A stretch of 64,000 nt of DNA from assembly GCA_010909165.1 (NCBI GenBank), contig VJWM01000016.1:310001-374000 (forward strand), read 5' to 3'. Position 1 is the stretch's first letter. Every line of letters starts with the position of its first letter. The notes below the pieces were generated by a model. That model had not been told where the DNA came from. It made no database searches and saw nothing but the letters and a program-made list of their open reading frames with translations. Both the position numbers and the translations under genes were made by a program. This stretch comes from Anthoceros angustus. Taxonomy: Eukaryota; Streptophyta; Anthocerotopsida; Anthocerotales; Anthocerotaceae. Positions 11,601-24,178 of this stretch are shown piece by piece.

Positions 11601-12125
11601 CCCTGTGGATTTAGTCAATTGCAAGGCGAGGAGGGAACATCCAATTGGGATGGGTGTATGGCGCGATTTTGCCGACGGCCACCAAGGCATAATCCGTCGC
11701 GTAGTAGGAAGGAGTCCGTCCCAATGATAGTTCTGGCTCTGGGCTTGCGATTCTCGCTCTTACTTTAGTTCCAACGCACACATTCACCGCCTCACGCCTA
11801 ACTACCGCAACACAATCACCGTGACAGTCTTGTGATGGCCAAACGCTTAAGGACCTGCTGCTGCTCACACGCTCGCCACCTCACACCTCGTCCGCCTCTC
11901 TCCACTCACTACACTTATCGCCTTAGGGAAAGACGCTGCTGGTTACGCCCCGACCTCCTCCGCTCCGCCCCTCCGTCCGGCTCAGACGCCTCCCGAGTCC
12001 TCCGGCCACACGCTCGGCCTGCTCGGGCCGGGCCGCGGCTCGACGCAGCACGGGTCCCCGCCACCTCCCTCGCACACACCACAACACGTTAGGTCCGCTA
12101 CCGTGACCTCGATCAATCTCCGAGC
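8518..12125. repeat. Tandem duplication of an LTR-element-like 1.75 kb unit
   Basis: Unit 1 covers about 8518-10360 and unit 2 about 10361-12125. Both start at ATTAGTTAAACTACTCATC, run through TTATAAAAGAGGAATCTC, GAACCTAGCTAATC and AAGGAGCCCTTTCTCTCTCC, and end at CGTTAGGTCCGCTACCGTGA. Both conserve frames around KWLPQGRSVWKRSLGAP and KHLKGRRHASRRK (9605-9720 and 11350-11470), but the opposite strand is equally open and no known domain is visible. The copies differ mainly by scattered 1-8 nt indels. The unit looks like an LTR or non-autonomous retroelement; coding capacity is doubtful. Confidence 0.65.
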
Positions 12126-12803
12126 CGCCGTGTGCTCGCTGACTCAGACTCACGTTAGCAAGAAGACACACAAAGGTCTCGCAAGAACGCTGCATCAACA
12201 CCAAGAGAAAGATGATTTATTCAGGCAGCCTCTTATACTACGCCCAAGTCGGCGCCTTTATTACACTCTATTCGATGGCACCAAGATACCCTAATCGGCC
12301 GCCTACCATCCTATTCCCCTATCTCCTTCGCGCTGTGGGCAAGGTCCCGTTCCGCCTTTGGGATTGGTGGTCCAATCTCCGTCCCGACAGCTATGGGCGC
12401 CTAATCGGATGATCCGCGAGACCCTCCTCTCCCGAATCGCCGTTACGCTCGACGACCGTGCTACACAACGCCATCCTCCCTGCCTCCTGTGGTCCTCCTG
12501 GGGCCACCGGCCATTCGCTCCCAGCGAAGTCGGCGGGGCCTCCTCCATCGCCAAGTCCCGACCTCGAGGTCCGGTCTCGACTCCCGAGTCCGAACCTGTG
12601 GGTCCGGCTTATTTCGAGTCCTACCGGGTCCGCCTGGGGTTCGACCTCGTGGTCCGAACTTACACGGGTCCGTCCCCAAGCTCCGGACCCCTTTATCCGT
12701 GGACCTCATCGCTAGGTCCTCCTCCCTACCCCCGACCCTTGTCTTGGTCTGGTTCTCCTTCCGCCTTTGTGCCGCCACCTCCTTCTCCCGAGCGGTGGTG
12801 AAC

Positions 12804-13537
12804 TTACCTGGGGTCCGCTATGCCTCCTCTTGAGGCTCTTCTCCCCGCTGTTGCCTCCAAACAGGCCCCTAGAGTCCCCTGTGGCCGCCCCATGCCCTTC
12901 TTCCCTCCGAGCCTTCCAGGTCCGCCTATTTGCAGCTGGCACCGAGAGGCCTCACCGCCTTCAGAGCTCGGTAATAGGCAAAGTCCGAATCCACTTGTTG
13001 ATTGCTCTTCCACGGTGCCCGAGCACCGATACTCCTTCGCCATAGGTGCTCCGGAGCCGAGCGCCGCCCTTGGACCACCTCCCCGCCAGTTTGATAGCCG
13101 GAGCCGGGCCGCCACGAGGCCGCAGGTCGCGGCCACCTCCCGCAACCGCCGCTGCTGCTCCACCGCCCAACTCCTTCGCTGCTCCGCCGCCGCCTTGCGC
13201 CCATAACGCAGCTGCTCTTCCGCTTCCTCAACCGGATTTTGTCTGCCTCGCCTTTTGTCCATTCCGCCGTAACTCCGCCATCTCCTCTCCGCATCCGGCA
13301 ACTCGCTGATCGCGGCTTCGCAGTTCCTTCTCCATCTCGGCGACGCCCCGCCTCCCTGCTCCATCGCTGCATCGACTCCGTCCGCCAACAGAGCCGAGCC
13401 GCATTTCCTGCTGCCCACCATGTGTCCCGCACTACCATTCCTCTCAATGGTAGTTTGAAGTCCGCAGCCCAAAGTCTCCTTGCGGTCTTCCATCTCCGCC
13501 GCCGCTCCACCTCACGGATGAGTCCGAGATCCTCCAT
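12804..13537 (-). pseudogene. Coiled-coil-coding remnant, minus strand
   Basis: The longest frame of the GC-rich block 12.3-15.9 kb runs on the minus strand (229 codons, 13493 to 12804). It includes an EEAEEQLRYGRKAAAEQRR segment and QQRRLREVA, typical of a charged coiled coil. An overlapping frame (13537 to 12926) is also open because of the base composition. Neither shows a known fold. Coiled-coil segments of this sort occur in gag-like parts of plant retroelements, so I infer a decayed element rather than a host gene. A start, a partner domain or splice signals are not evident. Confidence 0.3.
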
Positions 13538-14997
13538 CTCCTTGTCGCGAACTTGGGCCTGGCCGTGGCTTGCTCCGCCACCTCCTCGCCCATCTTCGTG
13601 CAGCCGAGGCGCCTATCTCCCGTCAAGTCTTGGATTCTCTCTGAGAACCCCTTGCTGCCCGACGCTGCCTTGGAGTTGTAACCAAGGTGTCCTTGCCCTC
13701 CGCCTCCCGCCGCCTCCTTCTACCTCCCGCACTGCTACCGAGGTCCCCTGATTTGTGCCGCCTCAGCCGCACGGCTCTGCTTGCTCCGCCTCCTTCGCGC
13801 CGCTGGCCCCACCGCCCTCCACCGGCCCGATCACGCCGATAGTGATCGCGGCCGGCCGTGGCTTCCGCCTCCTGGCCACCTTCACCGAGCCTCCTTGGCT
13901 CGTCTAGGCCGCCGCCAGTCCCGGCCTGCCCGGCGCCCGGCCTCTTCCGCCTCCCCGCGGCCACCCCTCGCAGAGGTCCCTGGCCTCCTATTCGCTCACC
14001 GCCTCCACCAAGGAATTTAGTCCGGCCTGCGGATGGACCAGACTCCTCTCGCCTCCCGGCGCTTCCTTCCTCAATCCGGCCGAGAGCTTCTCCTTCGCCT
14101 CCCTGGCCCTCCAACCGCCTCCCGGAGGAGTACCATGCGCCCGGTGGCTTCTACCTCCGGGTCTTCGGCCATCCCAGAGACCCCAAAGCATACCGTCCAT
14201 GACGGTAGCTGACCCGTGTTTCTTCCACGGCCGCCACCGTGAGGCTCCCACAAAGTCCGAGGGAGCGCATTTCATGTCCGCCAGGACCTCCATACCAGTC
14301 CGAGTAAGTCCTGACTGGTTCTCCGGACTCACCCTTAGGTCCCGAGGCCGAGCTCCGAGCTTCACCTCCTTGGCCCTTTTGGCCGCGAGCTCCTCCTTTT
14401 CTCCTGGGCCTTGAGGAGGTGAGGGGTCCGGAGCAAGCCTTTTGCCCTTCCCCGGGCGACAGACCGGCCTGGTGCGCCGCCTGTCCTCCGCCTCCCTCGG
14501 CCCTTTCTCGCCTCCCACCGCTTCACACCTGCAAGGTGGGTGGCACTGCACCGCCTCGAGGTGCCGCGGCTGGTAGACGCTGCCTTGCGCCTCTTCGCCT
14601 CCTCGTCCGGCTGGGCAGGTGTGGCTGTGGCGGGGCTATTGAGCCTGGGCCGCCTCGCTGACCGGCCGCCTCGGGGCACTGGAGGAGGGAAGCGGGATTT
14701 CTTCCCATACTGGGTGGGGGTCCGCTCTGCACGATGGAGTCCGGAATCCTCCCCGCCCTCCTCCCGGTCCGCTTTTCGGCCGGCCTCCACCCCTGCGCCT
14801 TGCGCTCCACTTCCAGGCCTCCACCTTTCCGAGCGCTCAAGCCTCTCCTTCAGAGCTCAAATGTCCCCATACATGGATCGCATGGGGATGCTGATGGCGA
14901 GGGCTTCTGCCCCGAGCTTATGCCTCTCCGACTAAACCGGCGAAGATAATCCTTCCCGCCCGCCTCTTCCTCACAGCGCATGCAGAATACCAGTTAT

Positions 14998-15020
14998 CAC
15001 CAAGGTGATCCACCTTGGTG
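14998..15020. repeat. Perfect 10-bp inverted repeat, 3-nt loop
   Basis: CACCAAGGTG, then ATC, then CACCTTGGTG. It would form a tight hairpin. No role is apparent. Confidence 0.7.
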
Positions 15021-16085
15021 AGCTGTGTTCCAATGGACAATGATCCGGCTACCGCCCTTACTACCGCCCAGGTCATATCGCCCAACCACAGGGTCCTTGG
15101 CCCTGTGCCTCAAAGATCGCCACGGCCCTATCTTCCCTTCGCCTTGAGGGGCCCGCACCACTCCCCTTCTTCCTCCTTTGGGTTAGGCCGCCTCAGACCT
15201 CCAAGGTCCATCGCCGGGTCCTCCCGAGGTTCTTGGACCGCACCTCCTTGTTGACCGCCGCCAACATCTTCCGGCGAACTCCCTGACCAGAGTGACGCCG
15301 AACGCCTGCCATCTCGAACACATCCAGTGCCACTCCCGCACCACCTCCCCGCCTTCCAGCCAGTGGCCCAAAGTCCGGATAGCGCCGGTCACAATGTTGC
15401 GCCCACGAGGTTCCATGGCTCCCAAACTTCCGCAGGCTTTTTGGGTGCCACTCGCCTCCTCGCTTGGCCGACCGGAGTTCACGGCACGATGCGCCTCGCC
15501 GCTGCTTCTCCAACCCCGACCAACCACGCCGAAGGCCGGGCGCCAAAGAGATAGCGCCAGAGCCGGGTGAGCGCAAGAGATCGAGAATTGTCTCGAGGTC
15601 AGCCGAATGACCTTCCTTCGCCGCCGGAGTAACCAAGGCGCTTCCCCGTCAGAATCGCCAGGTCCGCATGGCTTATTCTCGACCTTACGCCCGCTTACTC
15701 GCCTTACGCCGCCGCTGCATTTTTACGCCGGCACCGCGGGCGTGAATACCGCTATAACGGCCTCGGTGGCTACGGCCCCGCTGCATGCCCGACCTCCACT
15801 CGGTCGCCCACGTGGCGCCAGTCCGTCTCACGGCCAACTTCTAAGTTACTCGCATTTATCCCGCTTGACTCTGGAGTGGTCCGGACTTATCCTGCTCCCC
15901 GACGTAGTCCGGCCATAGTAGGTCCGGGTACGTTGCCCACTCCGAGTCCGAGTATACTCCGAGTGCACCCCGAGTGCTATCCGCTTATTCCTCCTTTTCC
16001 GCCTTTATTTTATCCTCCGCCTCCTACAAAAAACAAAACCCTACTTTATTTCTTAACTCAAGGAAGTCCGTAGTCCACACCGACA

Positions 16086-18525
16086 ATGGGCCTACACCAA
16101 TTTGGAGCCGATTGAGGAGTGCTTCATCAATCTTCATGAATCGAGGCGCCCTGCTGCTATCGAAGGGAATGCTGAACGGATCCTCGCCGACCGTGGGAGC
16201 ACTGGCTGTATGGAGACCGGAAGAAGAGAGCTAATTCCCTCCTCGAGAGGACGAATGGAGGAAAGAGGACGGCCCTCCCGAGAGCTCCTCGACATGATGG
16301 ACGAGGAGTGAAGGCCCATGCCAAGAATGGTCGGTGACAGCATCAAAGAGTCAAGTGGAGGCTCTTGCAAGATTGTGTTGGGGTTGGTAAACTACCGAGG
16401 ACCTATTTCAGCACCAACTTCCTGCAATTTTGTGGAAGATTTAGAGGAGCCATTGGGGCACCATCATGTATGAGGCCTACATCCACCACCGGAAAAGCTC
16501 CTCAAGCCAAATTCGGTGGATGAGAAGGCCAAGGCCCTCGCTACCTTAGCACCTATTTGGTGCATTTGTGGGAAACGGAGGGACTTCTCACAAGCAAGGA
16601 GTTGAAGATGCTTGGCATCCTTCGAGATAATTCATCTCCAGCGAAAGGCCTTTGCCTTGTGAAGAAGAGGGAGGTCGACTCCACAAGCATGCTGGGCAAG
16701 GGTAGAGGGTGGAGGCAACAAGGGGAGTGGGAATCTTTTCCCCACAAGAGCAAGAAAGAGGAGAGGAAGAACCGCCGAGGAAGGCCGAATGGTAGTCTAT
16801 GAGGACTAGGAGGGGGTGACAACCCCAAGGGTGGGGGAGTCCCCACCATCTCGCTTTGTGCCTCAGTGAGGCACCCCGGGCCCATCACCGCAGCCACCCC
16901 ACGCTGGGGTAGTGGCACTACCGCGGAGCAGCCCACTGCAGACCCACGCGAGGTGCAGCCCACGCGGTAGGGAAGGGAAGGAGAAGCAACAGGGCGCGCT
17001 GGGCTGGCGGCGCCTAGGCCACTACCCCGCGCTTGGAGGAAGGGGCGGATGGGGCGACCGTGAGGGGACTGCCACCGTGATGGCCCAGAGTACAAGGAGC
17101 TGGAAATTTCCAAAGGGGCCAGGCACTTGGGCCCTTAGAGACTTGCCGAGTGCTTGTGAAGCACTCACCATGTGGATTTGAAGGGGCTAGGAGCTAGCAG
17201 CCTGTGGGCATGCCGAGAGGAAGTGAAAGCCCAAGACATGGCCGAGGAAAGCAGTGGACCAAATGGCAAGAGGCCATGGAGTCCGACGAGAAGGCAGCCA
17301 AGTTGAGAAGGTCAGGAGAAGCTCCAGCCACCTGTGGACGGGCGCGAGAAGGTCCTAGAGGAAGGTTGTCACAACAGAGAGAGCCATTCGCAACAACCCA
17401 ACGGGACTCATGGAGATGGGGCGGAGGAGCACTTTGCCCAATTAGAGCAAGAGCGAAGGGCAAAACGGAGGCTCGGGAAGGAGAGGAAAAGTCCAAGTGG
17501 AGGCGCAGGATGTGATACCCTACCAAGATCCGGACATGGAAGAAGAACGGACCCACACTTGGAAGAGAAGCGCGAGCCGGAGTCAAGACCTACAGACCGC
17601 AAGAGTTGGAGCGAGAAGAGCGCAAGGTGAGGAGAGGAGAGACTGGCCAATCAAATGGCCGAGCTGGAACAAAGGAGGTTCCAAGAGGAGGAGCACCACA
17701 AGAAGGTGGTGCACAGGATGCTGGTGGTGAGGAAACGAAGATTTTGGGCGGACTATGCCCTACAAGCAAAGATGGCCAACCAGCTGCGGGAAGTGAGGGA
17801 GGAGAATGTATCCCTCCATGTCAAGGTGGGAGAATTGATCACCTCAAGAGATGCCTACAAGGTAGGAGGATGGAGAGGCTACGGAGATTGATGATCTCCA
17901 AATGCAAAGATTATCATAGCTTGGGGGCTCACCTCCACAATAGATTTTGAAGGCCAACAACAAAGTCTTACGCTTGGCCAAGAGGAGGACAATAGGTCCT
18001 CATGACGATGATGGAAGGAGTCGCAGCAGGCATGGAAGCCTCCGATTTTGATGAGGCTACAAGTGACATGGACTAGGAACTGGGAGTCAAGAAGGAGAAG
18101 AGCACGAGCCAAGGTAAGGATGGCGTGAGAGCAAGGAGGGGGGACATCCCGCCCTCCTAGGGGGTCACTCTACCATGGTAGGTGACCACCACTAGTCCGC
18201 CACTGGGGAAAATCACGCCCAGAGTCCCGCTGTGCCACCGGTAGCAAGTGCTGGGGAGGGAGTCAGCCGGAGGTCTGACTATGAGAGAAGAAGCCAGGGG
18301 GCTTTGTGACACACCCCCTGCAGGAATCGAAGAAGAGGTGGGGGAAACAGTCCCACTAGAAGAGAACAGGGATGGGATTCGACCCGTCAAGGAAGAAGGG
18401 AGAGTGAGAAGTTCCCTCCCCCCACGAGCAAGGGAAGGGCCAGCTGTAAGAGAGCCCAAAGATGAAAAAGGTCCGAGGGAGAAAGGAGATCCTGGTTTGG
18501 CAAATGGGGATGAAGACTCTTAAAG
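16086..18525 (+). pseudogene. Gag-like coiled-coil remnant, plus strand
   Basis: Open blocks in different frames follow one another. 16102-16311 contains LEPIEECFINLHESRRPAA and continues through RRELIPSSRG. 17497-17950 contains MAELEQRRFQEEEHHKK, then YALQAKMANQLREVREE, a clear heptad-rich coiled coil. 18248-18523 is an acidic/basic tail. Frames are interrupted by stops, and no zinc knuckle, protease or reverse transcriptase follows. It resembles the texture at 28.2-30.7 kb. It could be a gag remnant of a retroelement or a decayed host coiled-coil gene; I cannot decide. Confidence 0.3.
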
Positions 18526-20708
18526 ATGCTCTATGGTAGGTATGGACAAATCAAACAAGAGCAAAGCTGAATCCCTTAGGCGAGTGAGGGGTGCATCCGA
18601 TCGCGTCACAAGCGTTCTTCGTCACAAAATATGCACGATGGGAATGCCACCAAACACTTCCTCTTGTGCCGCCCTTTTTTGATTTCTTTTCTTCCTCCCT
18701 GCTCCGTGCTTCCACGCCGGGTTTCTTCGCACCCTGGAATCCAACACATGCTTGAGGCGTCGGGTGGTCGTCTGTCTCCTATGGCGAGGAGGCGGCCGGC
18801 CGGCGCCTCCTCCTTCCTTCCATCTGTCCCCGCACCCACTTCCTCCTCTGCCTCCAACGGCCCTCTTCCACTGCGGTCCGGTGGAAGGGCTCTTTATGGA
18901 GGTATGCCGGCGGCCGCCCGGCCTATCTCCTTCCAGGCCCGGATAAACCCGGTTGGGATCAGGTGGCCAAGTCCGAGCCCACACTCTTCGCCTGGGGCGC
19001 CGGCCGGCGCCAGCCTCCTCGGCATTCACTACATCTGTGTGCACACTCATAGATGGCCCATGCCAAGCCAAGCTGGGTAAAATTGCCGCATCCCTATGTT
19101 CGTCCTGTCCCCCAGAGACTTCATCATCGGAATGTCCCAGCACGTCAGAATCGGGCCCTCTTCCTCATCGGATGGGCCAAGTTCGCTCTCTGGAAGCTGT
19201 TGCTCCGGACTGCCTGCCTCTTCAACCATTCTTTGATGTGCTGCTCGCACCCTTCTCATCGACAGCTCTCTCCTATGATCAACGACTGTCTCGGTTATCT
19301 TCCCACAGATAGCCCTTATCAGGGCCATTCCTACCAAAGGTGGCTGGGAAAAAAATCAAACGAGTTGAGTGTTAGTCATCAAAGTCGGAGGGTTTGCATA
19401 TGTGTCGTTGTTGGAAACTTCATGTCTTTGGCGCATGCATTCGCGGAACTCTTCCACTATTCGAGGTGCACATTTTTGGCGTTGAATCCTTGGAGGTGAG
19501 AACATAAGACCAGAAACTCGGGGTCTGGATGACGCATCGAACTCGTATGGCACGGTGGTGCACAATAGCGTGAACTCCGGCTCCCCTCGTTCATGTCCAT
19601 GTTTGCCCAGATTACCCAACTTGCTCTACGGTTGGCAAAGCCCCGATACCCCATTATCCGAGTTTGAGCAAGGGGTCCATGCTTCTTGTTTCAACCTGGG
19701 TGCGGATCACGGACTAGCATCCAATCCTTCCGCAATGACAATAGGGTCTATCGGCCACCCGATCTGCGGATGTGCAGTCTCTTCATAGGCGAATGGCGGC
19801 GGAATTGGTGCACCGGATGCTTTGAAGCCTTGCCTCCTCCTTCCAGCTCCTTGCCCGCCGCCTGCTCGCTTGTTTTCCCAAGACATGCTCCCTTTTGCTT
19901 GCCAGAGGCTATATGGCCCCCACCCTCCGAATGTGCGTGCCCTCCCAAACTTCCTTCCAGCCCGCCTTCCTCTCGAGCGAACCTCGTCTTTGCGATTTAG
20001 CGGATGTCTTCGTCTTTAGCTTTGCCTTCTTCGCCGCTGCGGGCGGAGGATCGGAAGCCCTCTGCCAGTCCTTCTTGCTCCGCCTTCCGCCGCCATCTTT
20101 AAGAATGAACCTGGGACGACACATCACATTTGGGCGGCAACAATTGTTTCATGGAAGTAGAACGAACCTCACTCCTTGAGACCCGATTGATGAGGAATGC
20201 GGCTCTGTCTCCCCAACCCCGTGCCCGTGATAGGCAATCCCAAGCGCGCGAAGGGAGGATTCGTGGAATTGTGGTGGACACACCTCCAAATCGGGCAACA
20301 CCAGGACGCTCCTCGTTACTTCTCCTCAAGTGGAAGTGCTGGCGAGCGCTCCACCGTGGCAAGTGGCAAGAGAAAACAAATAGTAATTAGGGTTTCCTCC
20401 CCAAGGTATTTATAGCCCAAAAACATGCACATTAACTTATGCCATATATCCATATACCCATATAAACCACGGATATGAACCATAACCCTATTGACTTGGG
20501 TGACGGTGGCAGGCACACTCAATGTGGACAATAAAAGCGGAGGCATGCGCGATATGCCGTTAGATATCCTATCGGAACTCCATCATGTTGTCGTTATTAC
20601 GGAGGAACATAATATCCTACCCATCTATGCGATATCCATAAAGACAATGGCCATCTTCACCATTTTCCTCGTCACAGGAAGACTCCGTGTGGTTTCAACG
20701 CGCCGCGA
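18526..20708. other. Stretch with no assignable gene
   Basis: The composition is mixed, GC-rich at 18.7-19.0 and 19.8-20.1 kb. A minus-strand frame at 19619-19356 (87 codons) contains IVEEFRECMRQRHEVSNND, but has no recognisable domain and no convincing start. Nothing else is supportable. Confidence 0.5.
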
Positions 20709-21938
20709 GTGTGGTTTCAATCGACGCTCTTCTACAAGTTGTGCGCATACCATGTTGCTCACCCACACACCGCGAAGAGGTTTGAGTTGCCCTTTTGGAA
20801 GGATTACTTGGTTTTCACCCCTATCTTGTTTTCGGATTCGAGTTCGATTAGTGCATCCGGTTGCGGGATGAACAATGGGAAGAAGGTTTCTCTTCACAAT
20901 GTCGCGTGTTTCCGTAAAGATGGAAGCGAGTAGACTGTTGAGCAGGCCACCACGTCCCGAACACAGGCATCACCGTCAGTGCGTTTGCCATTCCCGAAAG
21001 ACGTGTTGATAATGAAGGTAGAGGATGATTTTTCCATATGGGAACTGGACGCTAGTCTTTGTATCAATGGTTGTGGGATTTTGATGCATTCTTCCGATAT
21101 TGTTGTTCGGTCGCGAAGGCGTCGCCGATTCCGTCGCCAAGTCTGAGGTGTTCCTCCAACACCTAGGAATTTGCATCGGTATCTGCGTTGGAGGGAAGCC
21201 CATCCAAGCAAGCGTTCTTCCCGAATGGCGTGGCGTTCTCCAGCAGATACATCGTTTGCCGTGGTTTGTTTCTACGGAGGCTGATTGCGTCCGCTCCGGT
21301 TGAGGAAGGTCCCATTGACAAGATTCGGCGTTTGATCACGATGCATGTCGTTCCTTCCATCCCAAGCCTTTGAGTGAGTCTCTGAAGGCTCCAACAAGGG
21401 CGATTGTTATATCACGCAAGAAGAGAAGCTGGAGTGTCGTTGCAGCGAAGGGATACAATGACTGCGGTTCAAGAAGCCTTGTTGCATAAAAATGTGTTTC
21501 TTCGGTTGGGGAAAGCGCGATTTCAAACGCGAGCTTTCTTCGCATGGGGAGGCGAGAGCAGGAGACATATCTGTCTCTTGTTCGATCCTGGATCCCGAGG
21601 TGATAGGAAAGTGGTGACACATGTCATGGGGCGACTCTGCGCTGCTTGAAGGCTTTAGAAGAGTACATTGTCTTGGCCACAGGAGGTATGAGGAGCTAAA
21701 GAGCGAGTCATTCGGGAATCACCTTGGGATGGATTTTGAACCAAACCCGAAGGCACGATCGGCGTGCGATGGATGCCCTTTCGTGGATGGACAACGCTTT
21801 CACGTTTATGGCGGCGGTGCCAAACTTGGATGTTTTAATCGCACACGTATACAAAGTTGGAAGGATAGGTGGTGTCGACATTTAAGGATGATAGGTGAAG
21901 TTGCTAGAATAGAATTTACCAAGGATCGGACAGATTAG
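20709..21938 (+). pseudogene. Remnant related to the 0-1 kb TE segment
   Basis: The first block (20709-20933) reads AKRFELPFWKDYLVF and continues to VSLHNVACFRKDGSE. Later blocks are 21100-21303, 21404-21649 and 21621-21938, all in different frames. The part from about 21640 to 21900 aligns in nucleotide order with 360-700. Both give a PN(L/V)(D/E)V...KVG(R/N) pattern in translation. It is therefore a second, more complete upstream piece of the same repeat family. No named domain is recognised. Confidence 0.4.
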
Positions 21939-22155
21939 ATGCCAAGTGGTAGGAAATAATAGAATATTGGAAAGGTGACTCAGAGGAGGTTGAGGCCTCC
22001 TATAAGAGGAGGAGGATTTCACAAAGTAAAGTATCACGCCTTGCGCCCACACTCACCGAGTCCTTTGCCATTACAGAATTTCGTGTCGGCTGTGAGCCAA
22101 CGCAGTCATGTAGAGACACTAGAAAGGCAGCCTATGTTACTGCTGTTGCAATTTT

Positions 22156-22430
22156 TAGGAAGAGGAGGAGAGGAGGAGGAGGAGGAGGAGGAGGAGGAGG
22201 AGGAGGAGGAGGAGGAGGAGGAGGAGGAGGAGGAGGAGGAGGAGGAGGAGGAGGAGGAGGAGGAGGAGGAGGAGGAGAGGAAGGAGGGAGGAAGGAGGAG
22301 GAGAGGAAGGAGGAGGAGAGGAGGAGGAGGAGGAGGAGGAGAGGAGGAGGGAGGAAGGAGGAGGAGGAAGGAGGGAGGAGGAGATGGGAAGAAGGAGGAG
22401 GGGAGAGGGAAAGGAAGAGGAGGAGGCCCG
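22156..22430. repeat. (GGA)n microsatellite and flanking purine tract
   Basis: About 35 uninterrupted GGA triplets run from about 22172 to 22276. They are followed by 150 bp of imperfect GGA/GGAA/GAG purine-only sequence. The poly-Glu and poly-Pro reading frames across it are artefacts. Purine-only tracts of this length can adopt triplex or G-rich structures, and their copy number is often misassembled. Confidence 0.95.
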
Positions 22431-22850
22431 TTCCATGCGTGATTTCAAGTAGAGACCCAATCCATGCTGTGATTTCCAGTAGAGACCCATTCCATGCTAT
22501 GATTTCCGCCTCAATTTTTCGATTGATGCGTAACCACTGACATGATGTTGGTGAAGGGATGGTGGCGGGCGGGATCACGTGTACGGTAGCAGCGGATCTT
22601 GTACTTGCAGAGCATTGCAAGGTCGAGCCAAGACTGTTCCAATCATGATTTCCTCTCAATTTTCATTGTTGTGTAACTAGCTAGTGCGATTTGATGTTAG
22701 AGAAGGCGATAGTAGCATGGCGGGTGTCTCGTGTACATGTACAATCGCAAGTAGTTGCAAGGTCGCCAAGACCCATTCCATTATTTCTTATCTCAATTTT
22801 CAGATGCGAACTGACACTATGATGTGAAGTTAGGGAAGGCGATGGAAGAA
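22430..22850. repeat. Degenerate tandem repeats (about 30 bp and about 145 bp)
   Basis: Two 30-bp-class units of GTAGAGACCCATTCCATGCT type lie at 22450-22505. After them come three larger degenerate units marked by TTCCAATCATGATTTCC- and CTCAATTTTC-like strings near 22490, 22636 and 22777, spaced about 149 and 141 bp. Each also contains GTTGCAAGGTCG- and GTGTAC-like words. Confidence 0.6.
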
Positions 22851-22999
22851 GGCGGAGGGAGGATAGGAGTGGAGCAACCAAAGCAGCCATGGTCGAGGCA
22901 AGGGCAAAAGGCCGATACATGAGGTAGTTGTCTAGGGAGAGAGAAGGAGGGAGGACTTGGAGCCAAACAACCCCACGCAAGATAGCAAACATGGGTCCG

Positions 23000-24178
23000 T
23001 AGCACAAACTCGTAGGCACAAAAGGCACTCGAAGTGCTCAAGGACAAACTAGTAAACGTATCGTGGACGTGTACAAAGTATGTACGTTATCCGTGTGACG
23101 TATATGCTTATTTTATATAAAATAGAATATGACCATATATCACAGGAAATTACCATATAGTATATGTTACCATGAACAATACGTGTATTTTACAAAGAAT
23201 GTATTCATACATGTATTTTTATATATGTGTATTCATACGAGTATCGGTGGGAACTACTAAGTAAAACTAGGTATTCCATAGGGTAATAGTAGTAAAAGAG
23301 GAAGGTAGATGGGGAGGAGGTTCGGTACCAAGCACGCAAATTGTAACAAGAGACGATGTAACACTTTGGTTGTTGCAATTATGTTGAAATTTTGAGAGGG
23401 ACACAAACCACCTCTCACTACATTGCAACATAATTGCAACAAGACTGTAATATGATGTAATAAGGTGGAGGTTGGTTTCCAAACCTAATCGTAATAAGGG
23501 GTCCCAAAAGTGTAACAAGACCCCAAGATTTTAACATAATTGCAACAAAGGGGGTCCAAATCTTAACATAAAGTGTAACATGACTGCCCTTTTCTAGTAG
23601 GGAGAGGAAGTCGCGGTGGTCGGAGTGCTTGGTGGAGGACTTGCTCGCTGCAAGTGCCTAAACGAGTTGCTCCCCTTGTGAATGGTTGCTGTGAAATTGC
23701 TTTGCTTTGGGTGTGTGGCAATGCCTGCGGAACTCTCGCTTGAGGGTAGACTACGTGGGAAAGACTCGGAGGTTCTCACCGTCTCGTGTCAAACTCATAG
23801 CAACCGGCCCAAGGAAGAACTTGCTGGTGGAGGCCGACCCCAGGCAGTTGTGCCGTAAGGGCGAGTCGAAGCCAATAAGCCCGAACTGAGGTTAGAATAG
23901 AACATGCTATTTAGTGAAGGGGGTGATTATTCAGCATGAGGGTTTTCGGCAAATAATCCTTGGGGTATCTCTTTGATGTCCTTTACTCAGTAGATGGATT
24001 TACCCCATCTCTTCTTATTCTTTAACCCAAGAGAGCCAAAGGGATTTTTGGTCTTTTTTGGCTAGTAGCCTCTTTCTAATTTTCATGAATTCTGTCGATG
24101 CAAAAATGCATTCGCTCTTGGTGACAATTATCACCTTACTGTTCTATATTCAGAGGTGTGTACAAAACACCAAATATT
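23000..24178. other. AT-rich spacer with a possible CACTA-type end
   Basis: No gene is seen. At 23400-23600 several TTGCAACA / TGTAACA words in both orientations precede CCCTTTTCTAGTAGGG (about 23588). This resembles the right terminus of plant CACTA elements (consensus ending CTAGTAGTG) with its last bases altered. A left terminus was not found. The rest (23040-23260) is AT-rich with short TATA/TACG repeats. Confidence 0.3.

Larger units (their letters stand above)
12130..16080. other. GC-rich block with compositional open frames
   Basis: CCTCC, GTCCGG and CGCCTCC words dominate, which keeps many frames open on both strands. The only stretch with protein-like texture is the minus-strand coiled coil noted separately. 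Short direct repeats of CTCCGAGTG type occur at 15939-15980. A 10-bp perfect inverted repeat lies at 14998-15020. The left edge (12130-12300) has an LTR-like texture (GATTTATTCAGGCAGCC). No gene is supported. Confidence 0.55.

Noticed and set aside
12300-15900. Many long overlapping ORFs on both strands, Pro/Ala/Arg-rich
   Set aside because: Open in several frames at once because of high GC and repeated CCTCC/GTCCGG words; no domain, start context or splice signals.
22132-22659. Poly-Glu and poly-Pro proteins over the GGA tract
   Set aside because: Direct translation of a microsatellite and its complement.
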